DNA of 64,000 nt from Teredinibacter haidensis (GTDB taxonomy: Bacteria > Pseudomonadota > Gammaproteobacteria > Pseudomonadales > Cellvibrionaceae). The number at the start of each line of letters is the position of its first letter. Within the stretch, counting starts at the first letter, position 1. The stretch lies in assembly GCF_014211975.1 (NCBI RefSeq), contig NZ_CP060084.1:1488001-1552000 (forward strand). Reading direction: 5' to 3'. Below the pieces are notes generated by a model. The model saw only the letters and a list, made by a program, of their open reading frames with translations. It was not told where the DNA came from and did not search any database. The translations under genes and the position numbers were made by a program. Below are positions 36,321 through 46,742 of the stretch, one piece after another.

Positions 36321-38621
36321 TCAGGCTTCTATTTTCCAGCAGCAATGTATTTTTGCGTTGGCCGCAAAATCTGGGTCCAGTGTTTGCGTGGTAATATCGG
36401 TAACCTTGAATTGAGAAAGCAACTCATTATCCAGTTTAAAGCTGCGCAGATTCGTCGAAAAATACAGCGTTCCGGCGGGTTTCAATAAGTCCATGCATCG
36501 GTTTATCAAATTCACATGGTCTTTTTGGATATCCAGCACATCTTCCATACGTTTTGAATTGGAGAAACTTGGTGGGTCAAGCATAATCACATCAAAGCCC
36601 TGGCGGCACTGTTTCAACCAATCAAAGCAGTTGGCTCGTATCAACTGATGGCTGCTGGGATTGATAGTGTTTAGTGCAAAATTACGCTTAGCCCAATCTA
36701 GATATGTATTGGACATATCAACACTCACCGAGCTGACCGCACCAGCTTTTGCCGCATGAACCGTCGCGCTTGCCGTATAACAGAAGAGGTTTAAAAAACT
36801 TTTACCTTTTATTTGTTTTGCTATTTGCTTGCGCAACGGCCGATGATCCAAAAACACACCCGTATCCAAGTAATCCTTAAGATTGACTTCCAGTATACAA
36901 TCGCCCTCTTGTATTCGGCTCGTTTCAGCACTGTTTTGTTTGTTTAACTTTTCATATTGCTCTTTACCACGATTACGCTTGCGTACTTTGACAATAATAT
37001 TGTCTTCATCTAATTCAAAAACAACCGCACAAGCATGAACCAAATCGTCGAACCGTTCTTTTGCTTTCTTCTCATCAATAGTTTTCGGTGCAGCGTATTC
37101 CTGAACATGTAACTGAAGCGGGCCATTAACTAACTCGTACACATCTATTGCTGCAGAATATTCGGGCATATCCGCATCGTAGACGCGGTAGCAATGAATG
37201 CTCTCTTGCTTGATCCATTTATTCAGTTTTTTTCGGTTTTTACGCAGGCGATTCGCAAACATTTGCGCACCTGAACTTAGTGGTCTCTCTTTCAGAGGTA
37301 GGTGAACCGCCTGGTTTGCGGAAATATTTTTTGCGCCTGAGGACGATCCCACCCGAAATTTATCCTCTTCCCTTTCGACACTTCCGGTCGCCGTTAAGTC
37401 ATACAGTAACAATTCACTGGCTATGGTGCCGTTATACAGCTGGTACTTTTTCTTTGGTCTCAATCGCATTTCTCGGGCGAGTTCTCTGTTACCGGTAAAA
37501 ACGCCCAACTGCCACCCAGGGAATTCCCGTTTACACGTTTGCGCTAGCGTTAGATAGGTTTCCCGCAGAGCCTCGGTTTCGCCCAAGCGCTCACCGTATG
37601 GGGGGTTGCAGATAATTAGGCCATTGTTGATTTCACGGTGGGTGGGTATTTTAAATTCCCCAACGTCTTTCGTTGTTACCCGAATGAACTCGTCGAACCC
37701 CGCCACTACGATGTTTTTACGTGTTGAGCCGAGAACTCTGGGGTTAATATCGTAGCCGCGAATCTCTGGCAATGTTCGTTCACATGCTGTTTTATGTATG
37801 AGTTCAGCGTCGTCAATTAGCCCCTGCCATACGTCTTCGTTATGCTGTTTCCATTTTTCGAAGCCAAAGCCAATCACTCGTGGAGTAAACTCCTCATCAA
37901 AAGACGCGTAGGTTTGTTCTTTATGCAGACCCTTTGAAAAACGCGCCCGCAACAATCCGGGAGCCATTTTTGTGGCCATCATCGCAGCTTCCAACAAAAA
38001 GGTGCCAGAACCGCACATCGGATCGAGCAGAGCTCCGCCCTTTTCTGCAATCTCTTCCCAACCAGCTCGCTTAAGAATGGCTGCTGCTAGGTTTTCCTTA
38101 AGTGGTGCACCGCCCTGCCCGACGCGATAGCCACGTCTATGTAAGCTATCTCCACTTAAATCCAGGCTTAAATGCACGACATCTCTCGCAAGTCTGGCGT
38201 TTATACGGATGTCTGGAGACGTTTTATTAACATCAGGGCGCGTACCACTTAACTCTCGAATCCTGTCTACCACACCATCTTTGACGGTTTGCGCGCCAAA
38301 TTGCGTATGTCGTATCGCGTCATTTGTACCGAGGAAATCAACGATTAAACTTCCATTTTCCGGAAGATGGTCTTCCCACGGAAGCCCCTTTACCAGCGCA
38401 TGTAAATCATCTGCGGATGCAACTGGCCCTTTGGCCAAGGGCAATAGAACTTTATTAGCTAAGCGCGACCATAAACATACTTTATAGGCATGACGGATAT
38501 CGCCACTAAAATAGACACCTGCAACAGTTTCTCTTAAATTACTTGAGCCTAGCTCTTCAAGCTCTTGTTTTAAAAGGTTTTCTAACCCTTTAGGGCAGCT
38601 GGAAAAATAATTTTCTTGCAT
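36321..38621 (-). CDS. rlmL: bifunctional 23S rRNA methyltransferase RlmKL
   Basis: A 766-residue protein (E. coli RlmL 702). The N-terminal half has a ferredoxin/THUMP region and a methyltransferase domain with DPMCGSGTFLLEAAM and the catalytic NPPYGERLG (m2G2445 activity). The C-terminal half is a second SAM domain with NLFCYTASATVHAAKAGA and DPPSFSNSKRM (m7G2069 activity). The fused form is usual in Gammaproteobacteria. The extra length is mostly a linker near residues 400-470. It is the first gene of an rlmKL-uvrB unit. Confidence 0.95.
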   Translation of the reverse strand: MQENYFSSCPKGLENLLKQELEELGSSNLRETVAGVYFSGDIRHAYKVCLWSRLANKVLLPLAKGPVASADDLHALVKGLPWEDHLPENGSLIVDFLGTNDAIRHTQFGAQTVKDGVVDRIRELSGTRPDVNKTSPDIRINARLARDVVHLSLDLSGDSLHRRGYRVGQGGAPLKENLAAAILKRAGWEEIAEKGGALLDPMCGSGTFLLEAAMMATKMAPGLLRARFSKGLHKEQTYASFDEEFTPRVIGFGFEKWKQHNEDVWQGLIDDAELIHKTACERTLPEIRGYDINPRVLGSTRKNIVVAGFDEFIRVTTKDVGEFKIPTHREINNGLIICNPPYGERLGETEALRETYLTLAQTCKREFPGWQLGVFTGNRELAREMRLRPKKKYQLYNGTIASELLLYDLTATGSVEREEDKFRVGSSSGAKNISANQAVHLPLKERPLSSGAQMFANRLRKNRKKLNKWIKQESIHCYRVYDADMPEYSAAIDVYELVNGPLQLHVQEYAAPKTIDEKKAKERFDDLVHACAVVFELDEDNIIVKVRKRNRGKEQYEKLNKQNSAETSRIQEGDCILEVNLKDYLDTGVFLDHRPLRKQIAKQIKGKSFLNLFCYTASATVHAAKAGAVSSVSVDMSNTYLDWAKRNFALNTINPSSHQLIRANCFDWLKQCRQGFDVIMLDPPSFSNSKRMEDVLDIQKDHVNLINRCMDLLKPAGTLYFSTNLRSFKLDNELLSQFKVTDITTQTLDPDFAANAKIHCCWKIEA

Positions 38622-38686
38622 TAAATTTTATGCTCTCAGGAGATATCAGGCGTTCTGCCTATGAATTTTAATTCGTTCACTTTTGT

Positions 38687-38704
38687 AGTGTCCTTTGGGA
38701 CACT
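38687..38704. other. short strong hairpin in the rlmKL-rmf intergenic region
   Basis: AGTGTCC-TTTG-GGACACT is a perfect 7-bp stem without a T-tract. It lies between the divergent rlmKL and rmf genes (38622-38854) and may belong to a leader of rlmKL. Its role is unknown. Confidence 0.35.
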
Positions 38705-38854
38705 GTTAGTCCGCTTCGCCGTAAAGGGCGATATATAGGGCTCCAACGCGCCCAACAGTTAAATTGTAAATGGATTTACTCTAGTTAGTACGGAAATAAC
38801 CGTTATTCATAGAAGAATCAGCATAACCAAAAAAACCAGTGAGGTACTTCCTGT

Positions 38855-39058
38855 ATGAGACGTCAAAAACGAACCAACTCTGAGCGTGCTTTCTCTCGCG
38901 GCTACATGGCCGGAACTGCCGGCAGATCAAGGAGCCTATGTCCCCATGTCGCGGGTGAAGCCAGACAGGTATGGCTAACGGGTTGGCGTGAGGGACGGGA
39001 AGACCATTGGAATGGTTTCAACACTCTGGCGCAAGTCCAGAAGCTCCAAAATTACTAG
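38855..39058 (+). CDS. rmf: ribosome modulation factor
   Basis: A 67-residue basic protein: MRRQKRTNSERAFSRGYMAG, then GRSRSLCPHVAGEARQVWLTGWREGRED. It aligns with RMF of E. coli (MKRQKRDRLERAHQRGYQAG...CPYQ...WLGGWREA). RMF dimerises 70S ribosomes into inactive 100S particles in stationary phase. GAGG lies 13 nt before the ATG. The gene is divergent from rlmKL and stands alone. The C-terminus is slightly longer than E. coli RMF (55 residues). Confidence 0.92.
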   Translation: MRRQKRTNSERAFSRGYMAGTAGRSRSLCPHVAGEARQVWLTGWREGREDHWNGFNTLAQVQKLQNY

Positions 39059-39265
39059 CTGGCGACTGCACGAACGCTACCCAGCTTATAGAACCGCTGC
39101 CGCATTCTCCCAAATGCAACACCGCATTCATATACTTACAAGCGGCGGCACTAAAGGTACATTTGTTAAGAGGTAAACAAAAGTCTACAACGGACACCAC
39201 ACGCAAAACGTGTGACGCTTTACTGATGGATCAGCTCCTCCGCTCGGCTATGCCGATGCACCTAG

Positions 39266-39285
39266 GCTCCGTAAACAGGAGCTTT
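39266..39285 (+). terminator. possible terminator downstream of rmf
   Basis: GCTCC, a 7-nt loop and GGAGC are followed by TTT. The stem is short (5 bp) and overlaps the pyrD stop codon, so confidence is low. Confidence 0.35.
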
Positions 39286-40309
39286 AAGAGGCCGTTAGCG
39301 CTGCTATGGCGCTTGCGGCTTCAGCTACGAGTTCTGGCCCCTGATAAATAAACCCTGTATATAATTGAACAAGGCTCGCACCAGCTTCTATTTTTTCCAC
39401 AGCATCTTCGCTACTCATAATGCCACCAACTCCAATGATGGGTATGGCTCCTTGTAAATGATCTGCCAGTACTTTGATCGCGTGGGTAGATTTATCCTTG
39501 ACGGGACGACCACTCAAACCGCCCGCTTCGTTCTTGTATTCGGAGCTTTCAAGACCGTCGCGCGAGATGGTGGTATTGGTAGCAACTACCGCTTCATAGT
39601 TGTTGGCAAGCAACTGATCAGCAACGGCTTTTAGCTCATCATCGGTCATATCCGGGGCGATTTTTACGGCAATAGGTGTTTTCTTACCCGTTTTTGCCAT
39701 CAACTCTGCCTGCTTCGCTTTAATGCCCTTCAACAGCTTTTCGAGGTTTTCCCCAAATTGTAGGTTGCGCAACCCGGGAGTATTTGGAGATGAAATATTG
39801 ATTGTGATGTAATCGGCACATTCGTATACCGCATCCATACACTTTTCATAATCGGATAGCGCGTTTTCCTCGGGCGTTAGTTTGTTTTTACCGATATTAA
39901 TCCCCAGAACACCGTTGTAGCGCCTTTTTTTCACTTTGCTAACAAGGTTTTGCACACCTTTATTGTTGAAACCCATGCGGTTTATCACCGCCTCTTGCTC
40001 AACCAGGCGGAACAGTCTGGGTTTTGGATTGCCAGGCTGAGCCAACGGCGTAACCGTACCAACTTCAATAAAGCCAAAACCAAGGTGACCGAAGGCGTTG
40101 AAATACTCTCCATCCTTATCCATTCCAGCGGCCAGACCAACGGCATTGGGAAACCTGATGCCCATCACCTCCACTGGTGCGCTCACCATTTTTTTAACAA
40201 AAGGTTGTAATAAATGAAGGCGCTCTGCTGCACCAAGCCAGTCGAGAGATAACTCGTGAGCGACTTCCGGGTTGAGGGAGAACAGGAGTTTTTTAGCGAT
40301 GGAGTACAT
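39284..40309 (-). CDS. pyrD: dihydroorotate dehydrogenase (quinone), class 2
   Basis: A 341-residue enzyme that oxidises dihydroorotate to orotate in pyrimidine synthesis and passes electrons to quinone at the inner membrane. The N-terminal helical extension (MYSIAKKLLFSLNPEVAHEL) marks class 2. FMN and substrate blocks are visible: NAVGLAAGMDKDGEYFNAFG, TPLAQPGNPKPRLFRL, INISSPNTPGLRNLQ, where the catalytic Ser is expected, and VGGIMSSEDAVEKIEAGASL. Monocistronic, convergent with rmf. Confidence 0.96.
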   Translation of the reverse strand: MYSIAKKLLFSLNPEVAHELSLDWLGAAERLHLLQPFVKKMVSAPVEVMGIRFPNAVGLAAGMDKDGEYFNAFGHLGFGFIEVGTVTPLAQPGNPKPRLFRLVEQEAVINRMGFNNKGVQNLVSKVKKRRYNGVLGINIGKNKLTPEENALSDYEKCMDAVYECADYITINISSPNTPGLRNLQFGENLEKLLKGIKAKQAELMAKTGKKTPIAVKIAPDMTDDELKAVADQLLANNYEAVVATNTTISRDGLESSEYKNEAGGLSGRPVKDKSTHAIKVLADHLQGAIPIIGVGGIMSSEDAVEKIEAGASLVQLYTGFIYQGPELVAEAASAIAALTAS

Positions 40310-40448
40310 GGCAGACCTTTGGTCAAAGTAACTAGCTGCAGCGGCATTAGGGTAGAAACGCCGCTCTTAAAAAAGGAACGGCGCAAGGATACAGAAATGG
40401 GGCTAAAAGGTCGACAAATGGGCTAGCGGCAGATCATAAACCCCTACA

Positions 40449-40676
40449 TTATTCGACTTTTTCGATGCGGGTAAAACGGTTTTGCCCATCGAAATAGATC
40501 GCGAAATGACCATCGATCCCAGTGCGGGTTACAAAGGGCCGCAAAATATTGGCTGGGAAGCGAATCCTGCGCCCATCTAATGCACGGGCATAAACCGATT
40601 TGGCAACACCTGCATAGAGTTTTTGATACTCTTCCGCCGAAATACGCAGTGACAGATATACAGCAACTTCAGACAT
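40449..40676 (-). CDS. DUF2835 family protein
   Basis: A 75-residue protein, MSEVAVYLSLRISAEEYQKL..., with the family block ARALDGRRIRFPANILRPFV and ending FTRIEKVE. DUF2835 proteins are small and of unknown function; the DGRRI-x-FPA motif suggests a nucleic-acid or ligand-binding beta sheet. The stop of gdhB lies 7 bp upstream of the chosen ATG (40676); an upstream in-frame ATG at 40694 would overlap gdhB. It probably shares the gdhB transcript. Confidence 0.75.
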   Translation of the reverse strand: MSEVAVYLSLRISAEEYQKLYAGVAKSVYARALDGRRIRFPANILRPFVTRTGIDGHFAIYFDGQNRFTRIEKVE

Positions 40677-40683
40677 GCGCGCG

Positions 40684-43600
40684 CTACTGTACATGCCCGG
40701 CAGCATAGTGGTCCGTTGCAATGACCAGATCGAGCAACTCTCTTAGGGCGACAGCAAACATCGCGTAGTCTGTGCCGGGAGAACTTTGCACCTCGGTAAT
40801 CATCTGCTTCCAGCGCAGGATTAAAGGTTCATTTGAACTACACCAGTTCTCGATAATCTGATCGATAGTGCACACATCTGTTCGCATATTAACCAGAGTA
40901 ATTGTCAGTTGCCTCAATTGGGCTTCTAAATCGTCGAGGTAGGATTCTCGCGCAAGCGCTTGCCAGTAAGTTTCCACGTTTACGTCCGAAAGTTGCGATG
41001 CAAACCAGTTGAGATCAAGCTTGTCGAGCAACTCGAAAAAGACTTCTGTTACCAGTTCGGTATCGGCATTCGCCTGTCTTGCCGATTCAATCACGCCCAG
41101 GCCGGAAAACAGGTTATCGGCCATGGCCAATTTAAGCGACCAGTCTTCCGGTACATTCAGCTCTTCAAATAAGCGAGAGCGCGCCAGCCATTCTTCCCGA
41201 GCGGAACCCTCAACGGCATTGGCCGTTGCCTTATAGACAACACTTAGACCCTCTTTAAAGTAAGGCACATCCACTTTAGGATTGAGATTTAGCCGCCGAT
41301 TGCGTAAGAACCAGCGCGTTCCCCTGCGCACCCGGCGGATCATATTGGCGAGCAGCTCCGCCTGTAACGGCGCGGCTACTTTGTGGTCCAGGCTTCGGAT
41401 GTACTTCTGGAAGGCCTCAAATTCAAACACGTCCCGCGATACAATATAGGCCCGTGCGATCTCGGCACTCGTTGCACCTGTGGCTTCAAGTAATCGGTGA
41501 CCAACGGTGATACCGAGGTTATTGATAAGGTCGTTGGCGACTTGGGTGCCAACAATTTCACGCCTTAACGGGTGCTTGTAGAGAGGCTTTTTAAATTGCT
41601 TCACTATATCCAGCGGAAAGGCGGTTTCTATAGCTAAGGCGATATAGGGGTCATCGGCAATGTTGGAATGAATCAGCTCATCTTTCATCATTACTTTTGC
41701 ATAGGAGATCAGAACCGATAACTCTGGACGCGTAAGATTTTTCCCGTGTGCCTGACGCTCGACTAACTGTTCATCCGTTGGCAAAAACTCCAACGCCCTA
41801 TTCAGCCTTCCTGTTGATTCTAAAAACGCCATAAAACGCCGGTATTCGTTGGCGCGCCCTGTTGCTTGGAACTGCGCAATGCTAATAGCCTGCGCCTGAC
41901 GATAATTATTCTGCAATACCAGATCGGACACCTGCTCCGTCATTTTCACCAATAATTTATTGCGTTGTTTTTCGGTTAAATCTCCGTTAGCAACCTGCTC
42001 ATCTAGCAGAATTTTGATATTCACCTCGTGGTCTGAGCAATCCACTCCCGCCGCATTGTCGATAAAATCAGTATTACAGGCGCCGCCCATCAGGCAATAT
42101 TCAATGCGCCCGAGCTGGGTCATGCCCAGATTACCGCCTTCCCCAAACACCTTGCAGCGCAACTGCGAGCCATTGACCCGTAGACTGTCATTCGCTTTGT
42201 CGCCTACATCCGCGTGGGTTTCACTTTCGGATTTAACGTAAGTACCAATACCGCCATTCCAAATTAAGTCGACAGGGGTTTTAAGAAGCTGATGCATTAG
42301 CTCTGTTGGAGTAAGTTTTTGATCGACGATATCAAATGCTTGCTGAATTTCTGGGGTTAACGTTATATATTTCGCGGAACGTTCGAACACACCACCGCCC
42401 TTTGAAATTAGAGTTGTATCGTAGTCGGCCCAAGATGTACGGGGAGTATCAAATAATCGCTTGCGCTCTATAAAGCTTTTGTCCGCGTCTGGTGTTGGGT
42501 CAATAAAAATATGCTGGTGGTTAAAGGCCGCTTGAAGGCAAATGTGTTCCGATAGCAGCATACCATTACCAAACACATCGCCCGCCATATCACCAATACC
42601 AATAACATTGAAATTTTCTTTCTGAATATCGACACCGTTTTCACGAAAGTGTCGCTGTACCGACACCCAGGCGCCTTTGGCCGTAATACCCATACCCTTG
42701 TGATCGTATCCCTGGCTACCTCCGGAGGCAAAGGCATCGCCTAACCAATGCTTGTACTCAATGGATATTTCGTTAGCGATATCAGAAAAGGTCGCCGTAC
42801 CTTTGTCGGCGGCAACCACCAAATACGGATCATCTTCGTCGTGGCGAACAACGCTTTCTGGCGGTACCACAGTACCGTCGACAAGATTATCGGTAATATC
42901 CAACAATCCGCGAATAAACGTTTTATAACATGCTATGCCTTCGGCAAAAATAGCATCTCTTCCACCACTCTGTGGTGGTTGCTTGGAAACAAAGCCACCT
43001 TTCGCGCCATTGGGAACAATAACCGCATTTTTCACCTGCTGCGCTTTTACTAGCCCCAAGACTTCGGTTCTATAATCCTGCAAACGGTCGGACCAACGCA
43101 AACCACCTCGAGCAACTTTCCCTCCTCGTAGGTGAACGCCTTCTACACGGGGAGAATAAACGTATATTTCGTACAAGGGACGGGGCTCGGGAATACCTGC
43201 AATATTTCGAGGGCTGAATTTAAATGCGATGTAGGGTTTTTCTTTGCCACCGACAGTTTGGTAATAGTTTGTCCGCAACGTACCTTCCATTAATTCTACG
43301 TAGCGACGCAGTACGCGATCTTCATTGAGGTTTGCGACATTATCCAAAGCCTCTAGGACCTTTTCTTTTAACCTATGGCAGCGATCGGTATTTTTTGAAT
43401 CCCGATTTAAGCGAGGATCAAACATCGATTTAAAGATCGCGATAATATTACGGGTAATTTCAGTGTGGTTGGCGAGCGTTTCAGCGATAAAGGACTGGTC
43501 GGCATTAAAACCAATTTGTTTCATGTAGCCCGCGTAAGCACGTAACAAAGCCACTTCGCGCCAATTTAAGCGTGCCCCCAGCACGAGTCGGTTAAAAGCA

Positions 43601-45537
43601 TCACTTTCCGTCTGGTTTCGCCAAACCGAAGCAAAGGCCTGCTCAAACAGTGTTTTTACGGAGTGGACATCCAGGGTGACCGGTATACCGAGGCTCAGCT
43701 GAAAATCGTGTAACCATACAGAACCGCCACTCTTGCGAAATATCTGGTAGGGATGTTCGCCCATAACTCTTAAACCAAGATTTTCCAAAATGGGAATAAT
43801 ATCTGATAGCACTAGTGGTTCATTAAGGTGTAGCACTCGAAAGCGCATACTCTTTTCGTCAACGCCGATGGGTTGATAAAAGTTCATTGCAATTGAATTT
43901 TCTTCGTTCAACTCCTGCAGTAGCTTTATATCCAGTACGGCGTAGCGAGCATCAAAGTGCTCTTGATAGCTTGGCGTAAAGCCGTTTTTATAATTGTTGT
44001 AAAAACTCGTGCCACTATTTTCTCCGAAGGACTCAATAAGGGATGTGCGCAAGTTGTCGGCCCAGTTTCGGGTAACATCAACAATCCGTTCTTCCAATGC
44101 CCTTGCGTCGAACCCTTTTTGGGTTGTTTCGCTTACACGGAAAATAAATTGAGCCCTGACCAGCGTTGATTCAGAAAAGAAAGTATTAAAATCAAAATCC
44201 TGAGAGCTAAAGGTTTCTGCGAGGATATCCTGAATTTTTTGTCGAACCATACTGCTGTACAGGTCACGTGGAACAAATACATTGCACGTTATAAAATTAC
44301 CAAAAGGATCTTGTCGAGCAATCAATTTCACCAAATGACGTTCGTTGATAGCCACAATGGACATAATATTGTTGAACAGAGTATCCGTGTCCGTTAGTAC
44401 CAATTCGGCGCGTGGGTAGCTCTCAATTGCCCGGTACAGACTTTTACCATCGTGACTACTGGGATCCAAACCGGAACGCCTGACGATTTCACTGGCTTTG
44501 TTCCTAAGGATAGGAATATCAAAAGGGCTAAGATTGAAGACTTCGTAGGTGAACAGGCCCAGAAAACGCACTTCGCCGGTGGTTTCACCCATTACATTGT
44601 ATTTCTTAAACACAACGTAATCGGGATAGGTCGATCGGTGCACACTGCTGTGGGTTGAGGCTTTAGAGAAACAGATGGGGTCATCATTGTTGTAGAAGGC
44701 CCTCATCCCCTCACTAAAATCTTTTTTATCTACAATAGTGTTCTCGATCTTTACGCGGCTGAAGATACCTAGTCTAACATCAGCGTTTTCGCGTAACGCC
44801 GTACTCCCTTCGTGCTCTATTAGGTCGTAATCCCTAAAACCTAAAAACGCAAAATGTTTGTGTTTAAGCCATTCTGCAAATAATTGAATCTCGTGCTCTT
44901 CGGGTTTATGGGTTTTTAGGTTGTCGTATACGCTATCGAGATGCTGTAGAATTTTTTCATGGTCTTCAACGACGACCGATACATCCTGCAGAGCATTGAG
45001 CAAATCTTTCTTGAGCGACTTCAACTCCGAATCGCTCGGCTGAAGGCTTATCTCGATATACATAAGCGCTTCTCGGCTGCCATTCGTTGCTGAGGCTCCT
45101 CCACTGAGAGAGGTTTTGACGCCTCCGGCTTTCCTTTCTATGTTTAATACCGTGCTTTTAACAACATAGATGGGAACCTCCCGGCGATTAAGGGCAATAC
45201 GAACGGAATCGACTAAAAAAGGCATATCCTTCTGTTGTATAAAAATTACACTGCGGCCGCACTGCCAGCCGTGCTCATCTAGAGAGGGATTAAATACACT
45301 GATATTTGGTGCACCGAGCGGTTCACGTTTTAAATAAAGGAACAAGCCAAAGCACAGACCGTATAGATCGCTAAAATGACGACCCACCCACTCATCTAGA
45401 GGGAAACGTTGCAGGTAAATTTCTACAAACTGAAAGAAGTCATCGCCGCCTTTAGCGGGTCTATTATCTCTTATCCATTTCTGGAATTGCTGAACAAATA
45501 TTGTGCGGTTGTCCAAGCTAGACTGACTGATATCCAC
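40684..45537 (-). CDS. gdhB: large NAD-specific glutamate dehydrogenase (180-kDa class)
   Basis: A 1617-residue protein, the size expected of the L180 GDH class found in Pseudomonas and Streptomyces. The central catalytic part shows the family block LRGGKVARGGLRWSDR followed by VPNGAKGGFV, and the nucleotide-binding region FNVIGIGDMAGDVFGNGMLL. Long N- and C-terminal ACT-like and helical regulatory parts surround it. It catabolises glutamate to 2-oxoglutarate and ammonium and is usually activated by arginine or aspartate in relatives. The start is GTG 45537 with GAGGG about 8 nt upstream. Intact, with no frame problems. Confidence 0.95.
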   Translation of the reverse strand: MDISQSSLDNRTIFVQQFQKWIRDNRPAKGGDDFFQFVEIYLQRFPLDEWVGRHFSDLYGLCFGLFLYLKREPLGAPNISVFNPSLDEHGWQCGRSVIFIQQKDMPFLVDSVRIALNRREVPIYVVKSTVLNIERKAGGVKTSLSGGASATNGSREALMYIEISLQPSDSELKSLKKDLLNALQDVSVVVEDHEKILQHLDSVYDNLKTHKPEEHEIQLFAEWLKHKHFAFLGFRDYDLIEHEGSTALRENADVRLGIFSRVKIENTIVDKKDFSEGMRAFYNNDDPICFSKASTHSSVHRSTYPDYVVFKKYNVMGETTGEVRFLGLFTYEVFNLSPFDIPILRNKASEIVRRSGLDPSSHDGKSLYRAIESYPRAELVLTDTDTLFNNIMSIVAINERHLVKLIARQDPFGNFITCNVFVPRDLYSSMVRQKIQDILAETFSSQDFDFNTFFSESTLVRAQFIFRVSETTQKGFDARALEERIVDVTRNWADNLRTSLIESFGENSGTSFYNNYKNGFTPSYQEHFDARYAVLDIKLLQELNEENSIAMNFYQPIGVDEKSMRFRVLHLNEPLVLSDIIPILENLGLRVMGEHPYQIFRKSGGSVWLHDFQLSLGIPVTLDVHSVKTLFEQAFASVWRNQTESDAFNRLVLGARLNWREVALLRAYAGYMKQIGFNADQSFIAETLANHTEITRNIIAIFKSMFDPRLNRDSKNTDRCHRLKEKVLEALDNVANLNEDRVLRRYVELMEGTLRTNYYQTVGGKEKPYIAFKFSPRNIAGIPEPRPLYEIYVYSPRVEGVHLRGGKVARGGLRWSDRLQDYRTEVLGLVKAQQVKNAVIVPNGAKGGFVSKQPPQSGGRDAIFAEGIACYKTFIRGLLDITDNLVDGTVVPPESVVRHDEDDPYLVVAADKGTATFSDIANEISIEYKHWLGDAFASGGSQGYDHKGMGITAKGAWVSVQRHFRENGVDIQKENFNVIGIGDMAGDVFGNGMLLSEHICLQAAFNHQHIFIDPTPDADKSFIERKRLFDTPRTSWADYDTTLISKGGGVFERSAKYITLTPEIQQAFDIVDQKLTPTELMHQLLKTPVDLIWNGGIGTYVKSESETHADVGDKANDSLRVNGSQLRCKVFGEGGNLGMTQLGRIEYCLMGGACNTDFIDNAAGVDCSDHEVNIKILLDEQVANGDLTEKQRNKLLVKMTEQVSDLVLQNNYRQAQAISIAQFQATGRANEYRRFMAFLESTGRLNRALEFLPTDEQLVERQAHGKNLTRPELSVLISYAKVMMKDELIHSNIADDPYIALAIETAFPLDIVKQFKKPLYKHPLRREIVGTQVANDLINNLGITVGHRLLEATGATSAEIARAYIVSRDVFEFEAFQKYIRSLDHKVAAPLQAELLANMIRRVRRGTRWFLRNRRLNLNPKVDVPYFKEGLSVVYKATANAVEGSAREEWLARSRLFEELNVPEDWSLKLAMADNLFSGLGVIESARQANADTELVTEVFFELLDKLDLNWFASQLSDVNVETYWQALARESYLDDLEAQLRQLTITLVNMRTDVCTIDQIIENWCSSNEPLILRWKQMITEVQSSPGTDYAMFAVALRELLDLVIATDHYAAGHVQ

Positions 45538-45774
45538 AAGTGTACCCTCAATGTTTTGAATCTATTCCAATGGTGATGGAACCTGGCGCGGTATTTCGCG
45601 GTCATATGCATCCTTGAGACCGCTAGCGGCATAAAAAGTGGGATCTTTTTGCAAGCACTTGAATCAGTAATATTTGCCCGCATACTTAACCCTCGTAACT
45701 ATTAAGGTATAGTTTTAAAATCCTTTAATATCAATTGGTTCAGTAACTTTTCTAATAAATTGGTGTACCTGAAA

Positions 45775-46740
45775 ATGAGCACGAAAGACGCTGTACAAGC
45801 CCTGCGCAAATGGCTGGATAGCCAGATTATTGGACAACCACACTTAAATGATCGTTTATTGATCGCGTTAATTGCCGATGGCCACCTTCTGGTGGAAGGT
45901 GCACCCGGCCTAGCCAAGACTAAAGCGATCAAAACCCTTGCTGAAGGTATTGAGGGCGACTTCCATCGGGTGCAGTTTACACCCGATCTATTGCCTTCTG
46001 ATGTAACGGGAACCGATATTTATCGCCCAGAGCAAGGTACGTTTGAGTTCCAAGCCGGGCCGATTTTTCACAACCTGGTATTGGCAGATGAAATCAACCG
46101 AGCTCCAGCCAAGGTGCAATCTGCGCTGCTGGAGGCCATGGCTGAAAGACAGATCAGCGTGGGAAAATCCACCTATAAGCTGCCAGAACTCTTTTTGGTG
46201 ATGGCGACTCAAAACCCCATTGAACAGGAAGGTACCTACCCCCTACCGGAAGCCCAGCTTGATCGTTTCCTGATGCACGTCGAGGTCGATTTCCCCGATG
46301 CTGTCGCGGAAAAAAGTATCCTTCATCTAAGCCGTGCTGAAGCCAGCCGATCAAAACCCAGAGCCACCATGACGGAGCCGGTTAGCCAGCAGAGCCTCTT
46401 TGCCGTGCGGGAAGAAGCATTAAGTATTCATATGGCCGATGCGGTTGAGGACTATATGATTCAGCTTACGGATGCCACACGCAACCCCGGCAACTATGGA
46501 GATGATCTTCAACGCTGGCTGGACTATGGCGTAAGCCCTCGCGCCACTATTAGCCTCGACCGCTGCGCACGCGCCCATGCTTGGTTGAATGATAAGGACT
46601 ATGTCAGCCCGGAAGATGTTCGCGCTGTTCTACACGATGTCTTTCGACACCGATTAATTCTTAGCTTTGAAGCCGAGGCGAACGGCCAAACACCCGACAA
46701 TATCATTGATGAATTAATCGCTCGCGTTCCCGTTGTATAG
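45775..46740 (+). CDS. MoxR-family AAA+ ATPase
   Basis: A 321-residue protein with Walker A GAPGLAKT (residue about 46), Walker B LVLADEINRAPAKVQSALLE, sensor-1 ATQNPIEQEG and the MoxR-type lid. MoxR ATPases act as chaperones with VWA proteins; here the five following genes are a DUF58 protein, a DUF4381 protein, two VWA proteins and a BatD protein. I start at ATG 45775; a TTG five codons upstream is also in frame. First gene of the operon. Confidence 0.93.
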   Translation: MSTKDAVQALRKWLDSQIIGQPHLNDRLLIALIADGHLLVEGAPGLAKTKAIKTLAEGIEGDFHRVQFTPDLLPSDVTGTDIYRPEQGTFEFQAGPIFHNLVLADEINRAPAKVQSALLEAMAERQISVGKSTYKLPELFLVMATQNPIEQEGTYPLPEAQLDRFLMHVEVDFPDAVAEKSILHLSRAEASRSKPRATMTEPVSQQSLFAVREEALSIHMADAVEDYMIQLTDATRNPGNYGDDLQRWLDYGVSPRATISLDRCARAHAWLNDKDYVSPEDVRAVLHDVFRHRLILSFEAEANGQTPDNIIDELIARVPVV

Positions 46741-46742
46741 GC

